A stretch of 64,000 bases of DNA. Source: Phaseolus vulgaris (taxonomy: Eukaryota > Streptophyta > Magnoliopsida > Fabales > Fabaceae). The translations under genes and the position numbers were made by a program. The stretch is taken from NCBI RefSeq assembly GCF_000499845.2, contig NC_023759.2, positions 48,830,172 through 48,894,171 on the forward strand, read 5' to 3'. This document shows, in pieces, positions 12,190 through 24,922 of the stretch. The notes below the pieces were generated by a model. That model worked only from the letters and a program-made list of their open reading frames with translations. It was not told the origin of the DNA and did no database searches. Position 1 is the stretch's first letter. Each line of letters opens with the position of its first letter.

Positions 12190-14991
12190 AAATTCTAAAA
12201 TAATTCACAGTCCTTTCAAATCTATTTGATTATAGGTGGTCCAAAACTCAAGTGAACTTATTCATATAGGTGTTCCAAAACTCGAGTTGTTACCACTTTG
12301 TTCATAATACAACAATAAAAAAAAGTCCATTTTGCTTTCAAGTAATCAACACGCTGGGTTGAAATCCATGGACAGTAAATCCTCCATCAACAGAAATAAC
12401 CTGTCCAGTGATGTAAGAAGCTGCTGGCAAGCAAAGGAAAGTCACCAAGGATGACACTTCATGTGCTTCTGCAATTCGCTTTATTGGCGTACGAATCATT
12501 ATCTCGTCAACATATTCTTTGATTGCAAGCACCTGGTAGATACAAGGTAACAATTAGCATGCTAACATACTCACATGTGCTCTCTCAAGAATTTGAATTT
12601 CGTACTAAATTAATCTAAAAATATTTTATCTGATAGACAGACACTCTTTTTATCTGAATACTCTTATACTGCTGAATAGACAAGTTAAAACATAAAAGGA
12701 GCATGAATGTAAAACTTCAACATATCAGCTTAGAATTTATTTACTAATGACCGACCAGTTCAATGTGGATAAAACTCAATTTTATTTCTCAAAATAATTA
12801 ACCAATCTTCAGAAAGAAAAGACAATTAGTCTCTTGGAACAGAACATAAACCGGGTGAAAGAGCATTACAGATTCCGCAAGTGATGTTTTGGTATACCAG
12901 GGTGCAACACTGTTGCTCCTAATATTGTCTTTCGCCCATTCACATGCAAGATATTTGGTAATCTGATCCATTGCAGCTGAAGAAAACAGCACAATGATTC
13001 TATTTCGTCAATATACTTCAAAATAGTTTATAATCTGTGTTTGAGATGACATAATTATACATCGACACACCTTTAGCTGCTGCATAAATGACTCCAGTAC
13101 CTAGACTTGTCTGACCTGCAACGGAGGAAATGGACACAATACTTCCATTTCCAGATTCTTTCAGAAGAGGATATGCAAGTTGGCACAGATGGTATGCAGG
13201 GTCCAAGTTAGTTGCCATCAATTTTGAATATTCTTCGGTTGTATACTCTATTGTTGGCCTCCTCACATTTGTTGCAACATTGTTTACCTAAGCTCACAAG
13301 ATGATCATAGAAACAAAACTTATTGTGTGCTGAAATCTCGCCCACAAGAGAAACGAGTCTAGCTATTTGATTGAACATTTTTAATTTTAACAATTTTATG
13401 CTGAAATGATCACAAAAGGCAAAGTTATACATACTATGTTTTCAATTAACTATATTGTGCAGATACAAATGCTGCCTACAGGATGGATTTCAAGCAACAA
13501 TAAGAAAGTCTTATTTAGGCAAAATACATAAAGAAATTGCAATTATTTATTTATTTTATAAGTCAGTAACCACTTGCAAATTGAGTGCATGTAAGAGGAG
13601 AACAGGATGAAGAACACACACTAACACATTGAGTGTTTTACGAGGATGTTATTACAATACACGATACAGTATTCAGCAATACACATCATATTGAAACTCC
13701 TGTTTGAATTGAAAAACCTGAGATCATCTCTAACAAATTCAGTAACTAATATCCCAAAATAAGAGAGTCATCAATACAGCTGAATACACGGGTTATCCTG
13801 CTTCTATCCTAAGCACAGGCAAAGCAGCTGGGTTGCATCATAATACATGACAGGGTAGGTACAGAAGCTCCAAAATATTTTGAAATTTAGCACAATAAAC
13901 AAATTAGTAAGTGGTACATTCATTCACTTAACACCGGTTTTCACATTTTGACAGTATAGTTTCTTGATTTTAAAGGTCTTATCTTGAGATGTGTCATTAT
14001 TGTCACAAACTCTAAGATTGTATTTATGGTGCTGCAGTAAACATTTCCTGCATTCACACATTTAGTTAATCAGAATCGTTGGATGAAGATGCAACAACTC
14101 ATACTTTTTCTTGCCAAATCTAGTTTTAGGATATGTATTTGAAATGTGAACCATTTGATCTTCATCCAACAGTTCCTTTTCATGAATGCCTGAATGTTAG
14201 AGATCGATTTCATGAATTCAATCAGTGATGACTTTTTATAAAGCTGAACACTTAGATTATCCTGCCTACTATTCCAATTTCTAAATATACAAACAAAAAG
14301 AAGAAGAAAGACTCACAAGTATGTTGAGCATGCCGTTGAAGGCAGAGGCCACTTCTTTGATGAGATTCTCTCTTTGGGCTGGAAAAGACACATCACAAAC
14401 CGACCCAGAAACCGAAAACCCCTTCTCTTTCCATTCCTTTAAGCATGCATTCAGCTCCTCTTCATTCCTGGAACAAGTGTACACAGTTGCACCAAACTCC
14501 GCCAGTTCCTCCACCACAGCATGCCTGAATCAAAAGTGAAACCCAATCACACCCATAAAAAATAGCATACAAAAAACGCAACTTCAAGTCGTTTTAACAA
14601 ACCCCAGAATCAAGAAATAAAAAACATAAAAATAAAAAACATCCGGATCTAAAAACATAAAAATAAAAGTAAACATCCAAAGTTATAACCCTAATTTAAT
14701 AAAAACATAAATTGTTCAAGTTTCTCACACATGGAAACAATTAGCCTCATTGGCTTTTATAATAACAACGTATAATAAAAGAACTATGATGTGTGATGAG
14801 AGCTTGTTAGAACACTTAAATATTATTTTATCCCCTTTCCGAAAAGAATGTACTTGACACATGTTCTTCCAATCACGTCCAATCTTCACACTTTTTGCAG
14901 GTAAAGGTTTCTATGAAAACCTTGCATTGAACATCTTTTATAAGCCCATAAAGAACAATTTTTTTGAATCTGCCTCTACGAATGTATTTGG
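12186..14991. repeat. Segmental duplication, unit 1
   Basis: This block is repeated at about 15965-18816. From 12798 to about 14760 the offset is constant (3821 bp), so there is no net indel, and only a handful of substitutions are visible, introns included. The offset shifts to 3780 for the last exon because unit 2 has an extra stretch of about 41 bp near 16500-16540. Both units also carry an internal duplication of about 36 bp in the 3' flank (TAGGTGTTCCAAAGCTC type), which copy 3 lacks. Confidence 0.9.
12338..14524 (-). pseudogene. Tropinone-reductase-like SDR copy lacking exon 1
   Basis: Four exons with intact GT-AG sites, frames and stop: exon 2 14317-14524, exon 3 13071-13287, exon 4 12870-12976, exon 5 12338-12532. 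They encode the SDR catalytic core: Asn (NNVATNVRRP), Ser ([10 protein letters not shown]) and YAAAK with Tyr and Lys, then the conserved [19 protein letters not shown] and [10 protein letters not shown]. The first exon, which in the neighbour at 16.1-19.1 kb encodes the start and the NADP-binding TGGTRGIG motif, is missing. The sequence beyond 14990 is B3-gene sequence instead. As it stands it has no start codon of its own. Everything from 12.8 to 14.8 kb is almost identical to the neighbouring copy at a constant offset of 3821 bp, so loss or duplication was recent. It could still be expressed if transcripts starting at the next gene's exon 1 spliced into it, which is untested. Confidence 0.85.
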
Positions 14992-15469
14992 CAAAATCCT
15001 CAGGTAGATACTTCAAAAAAATAAAACAATGTGTAAAAAACTTAATATACAAAATAAGGATTGAAATATTAAATAAGACAAAAGTAAAATGTCACCAGAT
15101 AACTTGATTGAGTCTGACGAAGAGATAAAGTTACGAAGAAATGTTGTTGAAAAGGACCATTGGTGAGTGGTTCACGACGTTCAGCTTCAGCAAAATGGAC
15201 AGATACCATTATTTGAGAAGCCGCTTCCATGTAAACATTAATATGAAAGCAGTTATCACTAACGTATCGGAAATATACGCGATGTTCTCCTTTAAGATCA
15301 TAAAAATGACGTAAGTTCCCCCATGCATAGATTATTTCAGGATTCAGCAAATCCATGTTGTACATTACAACATGGATGTTCCCGTTATTATCTGCCAGCA
15401 GACAGTGGTCATCAAGTTCATTTTGAAATTCAATAGCAAAAGCGCAATCCACAGTATCTCTTTCTATGT
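14800..15469 (-). pseudogene. B3-domain (REM-like) transcription factor gene fragment
   Basis: Two adjacent exon-like blocks join in frame on the minus strand. Block A (15096-15469) is preceded by a TTTTCTAG acceptor and followed by a GTGACA donor. It encodes the end of one B3-like domain (RHFYDLKGEHRVYFRYVSDN then CFHINVY) and a spacer. Block B starts at 15010 after TTTTTTTGAAG and encodes the start of a second B3-like domain (YLPEDFAKYIRR, IVLYGL, VQCKVFI), ending at a stop near 14855. No start codon, first-domain beginning or second-domain end is present. B3 assignment rests on the LPEDFAKYI opening and the GEHRVYFRY..CFHINVY closing pattern; the family is nuclear DNA-binding proteins. It is a truncated fragment fused to the SDR copy downstream. 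Confidence 0.6.
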
Positions 15470-15689
15470 CTAGAAAATATAAATATAGTTTACTTTTTAT
15501 TTTAAAAATAAATAGAAAGGATGTTTGTGATATGAATCATTGAAGAGATAATCATATCATTTAATCACTTTGTTTTTGTTTTTTAATTTGTCATCTAAGT
15601 AGGTTTTGTTCAAAACTTTAACATGATCCGATTGGATCTGCCTTTAGCATTATTTTTATTTTTTAAATTATCAAATAAATAGTAAGATA

Positions 15690-15880
15690 TGTTAAATATA
15701 ACAAAAAATAACTTTGAATATTAATATTTCCTTTAAATATCATTATATAATTAATAATAATATAACTCTTTACATATATATTACATAAAAAATAACATTT
15801 TACAACTTTACAAATAAAAATTGTTGGAAGCTCTGCATTTTGTTCACCAGATGAAGTACAATCATGTTGCAACATATTAT
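15690..15880. repeat. Conserved 3' flank of SDR units
   Basis: 15690-15800 recurs almost unchanged at about 19705-19815, and 15815-15880 recurs at about 9830-9900. In each case the block lies just beyond the last exon of an SDR unit, so it marks the downstream edge of the duplicated unit. Confidence 0.75.
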
Positions 15881-15964
15881 TACAGGCATTGAATATATAT
15901 AAATTTTTAAAATACTAAAATAACTCATTCTCATAGTTACTATGATTCAAGATAGTCGTGAAAG

Positions 15965-18816
15965 ACATTAAAATTCTAAAATAATTCACTGTCCTTTCAA
16001 ATCTATTTGATCATAGGTGTTCCAAAGCTCAAGTGAACTTATTCATCATAGGTGTTCCAAAGCTCGAGTGGTTACCACTTTGTTCATAATACAACAATAA
16101 AAAAGTCCATTTTGCTTTCAAGTAATTCTCACGCTGGGTTGAAATCCATAGACAGTAAATCCTCCATCAACAGAAATAACCTGTCCAGTGATGTAAGAAG
16201 CTGCTGGCAAGCAAAGGAAAGTCACCAAGGATGACACTTCATGTGCTTCTGCAATTCGCTTTATTGGCGTACGAGATATTATCCCCTCAACAATTTCTTT
16301 GTTTGCAAGCAACTGGTAGATACAAGGTAACAATTAGCATGCTAACATACACACATGTGCTCTCTCAAGAATTTGAATTTCGTACTAAATTAATCTAAAG
16401 ATATTTTATTATCTGATAGACAGACACTTTTTATCTGAATACTCTTATACTGCTGAATAGACAAGTTAAAACTTAAAAGTAACATGAATGTAAAACTTCA
16501 ACACAGAATATATGTTGACAGGATCAACAAAATAAATTAATACTATCAGCTTAGAATTTATTTACTAATGACCGACCAGTTCACTGCGGATCAAACTCAA
16601 TTTTATTTCTCAAAATAATTAACCAATCTTCAGAAAGAAAAGACAATTAGTCTCTTGGAACAGAAAATAAACCGGGTGAAAGAGCATTACAGGTTCCGCA
16701 AGTGATGTTTTGGTATACCAGGGTGCAACACTGTTGCTCCTAATATTGTCTTTCGCCCATTCACATGCAAGATATTTGGTAATCTGATCCATTGCAGCTG
16801 AAGAAAACAGCACAATGATTCTATTTCGTCAATATATTTCAAAATAGTTTGTAATCTGTGTTTGAGATGACATAATTATACATCGACACACCTTTAGTTC
16901 CTGCATAAATGACTCCAGAACCTACACTTGTCTGACCTGCAACGGAGGAAATGGACACAATACTTCCATTTCCAGATTCTTTAAGAAGAGGATATGCAAG
17001 TTGGCACAGATGGTATGCAGAGTCCAAGTTAGTTGCCATCAATTTTGAATATTCTTCGGTTGTATACTCTATTGTTGGCTTCCTCACATTTGTTCCAACA
17101 TTGTTTACCTAAGCTCACAAGATGATCATAGAAACAAAACTTATTGTGTGCTGAAATCTCGCCCACAAGAGAAACGAGTCTAGCTATTTGATTGAACATT
17201 TTTAATATTAACAATTTTATGCTGAAATGATCACAAAAGGCAAAGTTATACATACTATGTTTTCAATTAACTATATTGTGCAGATACAAATGCTGCCTAC
17301 AGGATGGATTTCAAGCAACAATAAGAAAGTCTTATTTAGGCAAAATACATAAAGAAATTGCAATTATTTATTTATTTTATAAGTCAGTAACCACTTGCAA
17401 ATTGAGTGCATGTAAGAGGAGAACAGGATGAAGAACACACACTAACACATTGAGTGTTTTACGAGGATGTTATTACAATACACGATACAGTATTCAGCAA
17501 TACACATCATATTGAAACTCCTGTTTGAATTGAAAAACCTGAGATCATCTCTAACAAATTCAGTAACTAATATCCCAAAATAAGAGAGTCATCAATACAG
17601 CTGAATACACGGGTTATCCTGCTTCTATCCTAAGCACAGGCAAAGCAGCTGGGTTGCATCATAATACATGACAGGGTAGGTACAGAAGCTCCAAAATATT
17701 TTGAAATTTAGCACAATAAACAAATTAGTAAGTGGTACATTCATTCACTTAACACCGGTTTTCACATTTTGACAGTATAGTTTCTTGATTTTAAAGGTCT
17801 TATCTTGAGATGTGTCATTATTGTCACAAACTCTAAGATTGTATTTATGGTGCTGCAGTAAACATTTCCTGCATTCACACATTTAGTTAATCAGAATCGT
17901 TGGATGAAGATGCAACAACTCATACTTTTTCTTGCCAAATCTAGTTTTAGGATATGTATTTGAAATGTGAACCATTTGATCTTCATCCAACAGTTCCTTT
18001 TCATGAATGCCTGAATGTTAGAGATCGATTTCATGAATTCAATCAGTGATGACTTTTTATAAAGCTGAACACTTAGATTATCCTGCCTACTATTCCAATT
18101 TCTAAATATACAAACAAAAAGAAGAAGAAAGACTCACAAGTATGTTGAGCATGCCGTTGAAGGCAGAGGCCACTTCTTTGATGAGATTCTCTCTTTGGGC
18201 TGGAAAAGACACATCACAAACCGACCCAGAAACCGAAAACCCCTTCTCTTTCCATTCCTTTAAGCATGCATTCAGCTCCTCTTCATTCCTGGAACAAGTG
18301 TACACAGTTGCACCAAACTCCGCCAGTTCCTCCACCACAGCATGCCTGAATCAAAAGTGAAACCCAATCACACCCATAAAAAATAGCATACAAAAAACGC
18401 AACTTCAAGTCGTTTTAACAAACCCCAGAATCAAGAAATAAAAAACATAAAAATAAAAAACATCCGCATCTAAAAACATAAAAATAAAAGTAAACATCCA
18501 AAGTTATAACCCTAATTTAATAAAAACATAAATTGTTCAAGTTTCTCACACATGGAAACAATTAGCCTCATTGGCTTTTATAATAACAACGTATTGGCTT
18601 TTATAATAACAACGTATAATAAAAGAACTATGATGTGTGATGAGAGCTTGTTAGAACACTTAAATATTATTTTATTCCCTTCCCGAAAAGAATGTACCCA
18701 ATCACGTCCAATCTTCACACTTTTTGCAGGTAAAGGTTTCTATGAAAACCTTGCATTGAACATCTTTTATAAGCCCATAAAGAACAATTTTTTTGAATCT
18801 GCCTCTACGAATGTAT
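15965..18816. repeat. Segmental duplication, unit 2
   Basis: Counterpart of 12186-14991. It ends at 18816 inside a piece of the B3 fragment (about 18640-18816 matches 14815-14991). Directly beyond, 18817-18900 repeats 18360-18441, the start of the same intron, so the junction is a partial tandem duplication within intron 1 of the intact SDR gene. A 24-bp repeat (ATTGGCTTTTATAATAACAA...) is doubled at 18569-18616 but single in unit 1. Confidence 0.85.
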
Positions 18817-19083
18817 TTGAAACCCAATCACACCCATAAAAAAATTGCATACAAAAAACGCAACTTCAAGTCGTTTTAACAAACCCCAGAATCAAGAAAC
18901 CCAAACCAATTCATGCAACAAATGAAATCCAAAGAAAAAGAGGAAAACAGAAAAAAAAATACGATTTAGAAAAAGAAAGAAAAAAAAAAGAAACCCGATT
19001 CCACGTGTGCCTCCTGTAACGAGAGCAGTGGTTCCCTTAAGTGACCATCTTGAAGCTCTGCCACTACCCTCTGGATTCGCCAT
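16118..19083 (-). CDS. Tropinone-reductase-like short-chain dehydrogenase/reductase
   Basis: Five exons join into a 271-residue protein, the usual length for the family: 18995-19083, 18138-18345, 16892-17108, 16691-16797 and 16118-16312, all with GT-AG sites and matching phases. The ATG gives [13 protein letters not shown]. The Rossmann NADP(H) motif TGGTRGIG is split between exons 1 and 2, followed by TCSRNEEEL. The catalytic residues are Asn (NNVGTNV), Ser (VSISSVAG) and Tyr/Lys (YAGTK). The C-terminus has APWYTKTSL and [14 protein letters not shown]. Family members are soluble NADPH-dependent carbonyl reductases; most plant members outside alkaloid-producing species are not true tropinone reductases, so the substrate is unknown. 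It is the only copy in the array with a complete reading frame. Intron 1 carries a piece of B3 gene. Upstream, 19084-19700 probably holds the promoter. Confidence 0.85.
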
Positions 19084-19959
19084 TGCTATTAGCTTTTGTT
19101 CACGATCTTATATTGTGAGTTCTGAACATGAAGAATTAGAACGTCTTTTATGTTGTCTCAAAACGACGAGGTTAGATATTTGGTGGCGGTGATATCCCAA
19201 TGGGCCCATTTGTGGGGGTTGTTTGTGTGTGTTGTTGTCAGTGCTGATTAGGCAAAAGAGAGAATGCATGTTTCCCTTTTAGTATTTTGGAAAAGGACTA
19301 ACATGCAGTGTGTGCAATGCAATATAAATCTGACAAAAAAACCTTTATGTTTGTATTAAAATTCATTAGGGGCCTTACTTTTAACTCAATTTGCTCTTTT
19401 TTTAAGAAAGAGAAGTGAATCAACTAGTGATTGAGTGAAGTAATGATGAACTTGAGTAACTTAAGTAAGTGGTTAAAAAATAATCTTAAGTATTCTGTTT
19501 AGAAAAGCACTTGGTTGAAAGGTTATTTTACCTTCTGAAAGAGATTAATCTTGCATAATGTTTTGTTGAAAGAAAATGAAGGGAGAAAACGAAAATTTTA
19601 TTTTTAAAAGAAGTTATTGTTTGATTCGATTTTTAGAATGAAACTAAAATGGAAATATAAAAGGTTGTCATCCAATTTTTTGAGAGAATCTGGGCAAGAA
19701 GAAATGTTAAATATAATAAAAATAACTTTGAATATTAATATTTCCTTTAAATATCATTATATAATTAATAATAATATAACTCTTAACATATATATTACAT
19801 AAAAAATAACATTCATTATGTGTGTATATATAAATTTAAAATACTAAAATAACTCATTCTCATTTCAAAACTATTTGATCAGAGGTGGTCCAAAACTCAA
19901 GTGGTTACTACTTTGTCACATAATACAACAATAAAAAAGTCCATTTTGCTTTCAAGCAA

Positions 19960-21646
19960 TTCTGAAGCTGGGTTGAAATCCATACACAGTAAATCCTCCA
20001 TCAACAGAAATAACTTGTGCAGTGATGTAAGAAACTGCTGGCAGCATAGCAAAGGAAAGTCACCAAGGATGACACTTCATGTGCTTCTGCAATTCGCTTC
20101 ATTGGCGTTCGACATATGATCTTATCAAGAAGTTCCTTATTTGCAAGCAACTGTCAGATATATGGTAACATTAGCATCCCAAATCAAGAAGATAATGTTA
20201 ATTGAATTAATTATTATAGTGATGATCATGCGTAAGGTCACCGCAATGTATTGTTAGCACAAAACCTCCTTTTAGTGTGGAATCTCCACTGTGTACACTT
20301 ATGCCATGATGATTTCATTGGGCTCCTCAACAATTTCTAAAATAACCCAACAAATTCTCTGGTTGGATCTATAGGTATCCAACTGGATGAGGTATCACAA
20401 CATATAGTTTTGAAAGTAATTTTTGAATGAAATAAACTATAGAGCATTACATGTGTATGAACTGATGTGTTGGTATACCCAGGGTGCAACATTGTTGCTC
20501 CTTATGTTGTTCCATTCGAAAGCAAGATATTTAGAAAGCTGATTAATTGCAGCTAAAGAAAACAGCACAATGAATTTATTTCATCAATACCTTTCAAAAT
20601 AGTTTGTAATCTATGTCAAAAGCCGGAGATCACATAATTACACATCAACTCACCTTTATTTGCTGCATAAATGGCTCCAGAACCTTGTCTGACCTGCAAC
20701 AGAGGAAACGAACACAATACCTTTGAGAAGAGGATGTGCAAGTTGGCACATGTTAATTGCCATCAATTTTGCATATTCTTCAGTTGTATACTCTACTGTT
20801 GGTTTCCTCACAGTTATTCCAACATTGTTTACCTAAGCTCACAAGATGTTCATAGAGACAAAACTTGTTATGTTTTCAATTATTAACTGTGTTCCTGCAT
20901 TCACACATTTAGTTAATCAGAATCGTTGGACGAAGATGCAACAACTCATATTTTATTTTTCCAAGTATAATCTTAAGATATGTATTTGAAATGTGAACAA
21001 TTTGATCTTCATCCAACAGTTCCTTTTCATGAATTCATAAATGTTGAAATCGATTTCATGAATTATAATCAGTCATGACTTTTTATAAAGCTTAACACTC
21101 AGATTATCCTACCTACTATTCTAAACTACTTTAAACACAAATACAAGACAAAATATTCCAATTTCTAAACATAAACAAAAAAGAAGAAAGACTCACAAGT
21201 ATGTTGAGCTTGCCGTTGAAGGCAGAGGCCACTTGTTTAATGAGGTTCTCTCTTTGGGGGTGGAAAACACATATCAGAAACCGACCCAGAAACCAAAAAC
21301 CCTTTCTTTTCCATTCCTTCTAGCGTGCATTCAGCTCCTCTTCATTCCTGGAGCAAGTGTACACCTCGCACCAAACTCCGCCATTTCCTCCACCACAGCA
21401 TGCCTGAACCAACAATGAAACCACATCACACCCAGAAAAAAAAAACTTGAAAAAAAAAACGCTTTAACTCGTTTTAACAAACCCCGGAGTCAAGAAACCC
21501 AATTCACTTCATGCAACAAAACAGAACAAAAAAAAACGATAGTTCGAGAAAAGGAGAGCGAGAAGCGAAAAAAAGGAACCCGCTTTCACGAAGTGGTTCC
21601 CTTAAGTGACCATCTTGAGCCTCTGCACTACCCTCTGGGTTCGCCA
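19960..21646 (-). pseudogene. Degenerate tropinone-reductase-like SDR (copy 3)
   Basis: All five exons can be traced: exon 1 about 21575-21646, exon 2 about 21199-21404, exon 3 about 20655-20832, exon 4 about 20450-20553, exon 5 about 19960-20155. Many lesions break it. Exon 1 keeps MANPEGS but has lost the codons for [10 protein letters not shown]. Exon 2 lacks a base near the TCSRNEEE region. Exon 3 has a 4-bp and a longer deletion removing the Ser-region coding sequence. Exon 5 has a 4-bp insertion near 20042. It is more diverged than copies 1 and 2 and is certainly not a functional enzyme. Confidence 0.88.
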
Positions 21647-24600
21647 TTCTTGTTTGCTTTTGCTAAAGTTTTTACCTTTTTTTTTGTGACCATGAAGATT
21701 GAAGAACGTGTATTTACCATCTTATGTAAAATTTACAAAGAAAAAAATCATCTTTTTCTCAAAAGGTGTATGCTTTTTTTATTGGGCATATGTATATGAT
21801 AGTGTTGTTGATATCCTTTTTCATGGGCCCAATAGCTTTTCTCCCAATACCCAGATGGGCCCAATAACAAGGTTTGAGTTTGAATCAGAAGCTACAGATG
21901 AACTAATCCCAAGAGATTTGACTTAGAGATAATAATTTTGTTTTTGAATAAAGAAGCAAGTAGTTTTTGTTGAACTAATTTTTGAAAGAGATGAGTAGGT
22001 TTAGGTAGGTACAAAATTACAAAAGCTATTGTAGTCACGGAGGAGAGTGATTGCAATTTAGAATTGGCATCACGTGCATGCAGAGTGTAGAAGCCCCTAT
22101 TCTTCCTTCCATTTTGTCAAATTGAAACAAGTGTTTTTATATTTGAAAGGTTTAAAATTTGTAGATGGAAGAGTAAAGCGACATTGTAGGAAGGGAGAAT
22201 AAGGTTGTGAAGTGTCATTTGTCAAATCGTCTTTCACAACCAATGAATAGATTAATTATACGACGAAATGTCTGTGTAGTTGTTTTCAGTGGCAGAAGCT
22301 ATAAACAATCCTAATGCATAGACACACACGTGCTACCTACCTACAATTACAATTCCAATCTCTATAGACACTCTTAAACTTCACCAGTATATAGCAATTA
22401 GCTATACAAAATACTATCACTACACTTTGCATACATCGAAGCACCCTAAATAAAGTAAACAAACTTCCTAAACTGGGGAACATGCATATCAATCTCAATT
22501 CCCACAATAAATACACCAAATACAAACAGAAACACACACATCATCATCCCCATGTGACTTCTCTCTGCTGCATGTATATATATATATCTTTACACTTTAA
22601 TTCAAACATAAGATTCACCCTGATATCAGGCCATAATCAAAATGCTGCATTATTTGTTAACCATAACTTCTATTCCAACTAATCACCATTTTTATATATT
22701 CACATAATTGCAAAGTCACTCACCAAACACCACTTCCTCAATCAGCTAGGGTTGTTTGCCTGAGTAAGTTTTTAGGAGAAGAAAGAAAGCTTAAACAGAG
22801 AAAAAAGACTATGATCGCAGTGACTTTTAGTTGCTACAGCTCACAAAGTTCGTTTCATGGCACGGCTCAAGAAAAAAAAATTCAGTATAAAATTGAGATA
22901 GTAACAAAGGGTACGTTGTTTATTGATTTTGTGACGTGTTTTTGAGATGCGTGTACATTAAAAAAAACCAACAAGGATAAAATACAGATAATTATATACA
23001 ATGTGACATATATAATCTCAGTTTTTTTTCATGTTAATAACAAAACTCCAAAATGCTTAAATATTCTGGTCGACAGAACCAACCTTTGGAAGAAATACAA
23101 TATAATAATCTGTCCATGTAATTAACTTTACTTACCAATGTAACTTTTTAGAATTGAAGTTATGTAATGCTATTTAATCAACAAATGATTTGTAAATAAA
23201 TGACTGGATAAAATTACTTTGTGCCATCAATTAATGACCATTAAACTTTTATTTCTTCTAATTTTGAAATAAAGAGTTAAACTTTTGCATAAAATAAGTG
23301 GGCTTAGCATAAGTGTGCATGTACAATATCCATGGTTGATTAAGTTGCTATGGAAAACATGCTTTTCTTCATTAATCTCTCTTTTGTGCCAATGTTGTAT
23401 CTTATGAGTAAAAGTATATATGTTAGTCCGTAATGGGAAATTAAACATAGTGAAAAGGGTATATAGCTGGAATTCCCCCTTGATCGTAGACAGAAATGCA
23501 TTGCTTCTGTGTGTGTATGCGTTGCTCATGGCAGACTGCAAAGAACATGAAGTCAAATAAAAGCGATATTTCATAAAATTTCCTTAGAAAGAAAGGTTGA
23601 AAAGAAGAGAGTGTGACGTCCCCGTGTATTCTGGAGGAACGGTCGGTGTCACAATAAGGTGGCTAACACTGTTTTTAAGTTACTACAGTGAGCAGAAGAG
23701 TCTCGGGCTTCGAAATATTTGAAAGATAAGAAGTGGACATTTTTAGGGATAACTATAACTAACATGGATATATATAATACACATCACACCAAGAGTAAAA
23801 ACAATGACATGCTAATAAGGCCAATGATGTGATGTCCTTTCCCTCTCTACCAAACTAAATTAATATTTGGCTGTGGTGTTTGTGTTTGTGTTAATATTCA
23901 ATTTCCGTGTGGTTGGTTGGTTTTTTGGAAGTGTTTGTAAGAAAAAGCATGTGGAAAGCAACTGAACGGTTTGGAATTTATGGAATGATGAGGTGAAGTG
24001 GTAAGTGGGTGAGCGATCACTTGTAATGATCCGTGTAAAAAGGTTATTCATAATTTTGTGCAGGTTTATGTGCATGTGACTACTGTTAGTTCCCTGGAAT
24101 ATATGTAGCTGAAGTGACTTCTAATTGTCAGTCACTGTCAGTTCTTCCACCACTTTAATTATTACCTTACACTCCAATTTTCCTCTTCTTTGATTCCTCT
24201 CACCACAAGTAAATGAGACTATACTGTATCAATAAACTTCTAAGAAATTTATGTTTTTCTTGAAAGAAAAAGTACAACTTTGTGTGGTTTATTTCTTTGT
24301 CTGTCTTTGCATAACCCCTTCGTTGTGAAACCCTAGCAAATGTAAGATTTTCAATTTCCACTAACATGTTTTAGTTGGTCAAATCTGATATCATATTTGA
24401 GATGGTGAGATTTGCATATGTTGTTGAAGGTACTGTAGTGTTGTATTTTCAATATCTGTCATTTGCTTTCAAATGAACTGCATGCAGTAACTAAACTAAT
24501 AATTCAAGAAAAATCTCATTCTTATTATTCTCATTCATACCCTTTTACAGTAGTTTCTTAATTTTATTCTTTTCTTCACATGTATAAGTTTTATCTTAAA

Positions 24601-24922
24601 CCATTCTTCTCCTTTTTTTCATGTTTCTCCTTGTTATACAAAACAACCATTACGCGTAATTTTATGCTCATAACAGAAAGGAGAAACATCAACATATTCA
24701 AGAGAAGAGAAGAAGAAAAAAAATATAATAACATGCAACTAGAGATAATATTAGTATTCAAATTAACATCTCATGAAAATAAACCTAAGAATTCTACTCA
24801 AGGTGGCTTTAGGTTAGGCGAAGAAGGTTCTTGCCTATTTTCTATGAACCTCTAATAGGAAAGGGGAAAGAAAAAGGTAAACACTGACACTCCATTACAA
24901 CTTCTTCTGTTTGTCTTATATA
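21647..24922. other. Intergenic, no gene recognised
   Basis: No frame shows a known domain. The longest open frame (about 23227-23574, minus) has low-information composition and no splice or family support. The region is ordinary AT-rich DNA with a few polypyrimidine runs. The part just below 24922 is the 3' flank of the zinc-finger gene. Confidence 0.5.

Noticed and set aside
23227..23574. 115-residue open frame on the minus strand
   Set aside because: No similarity, splice context or promoter evidence; likely random.
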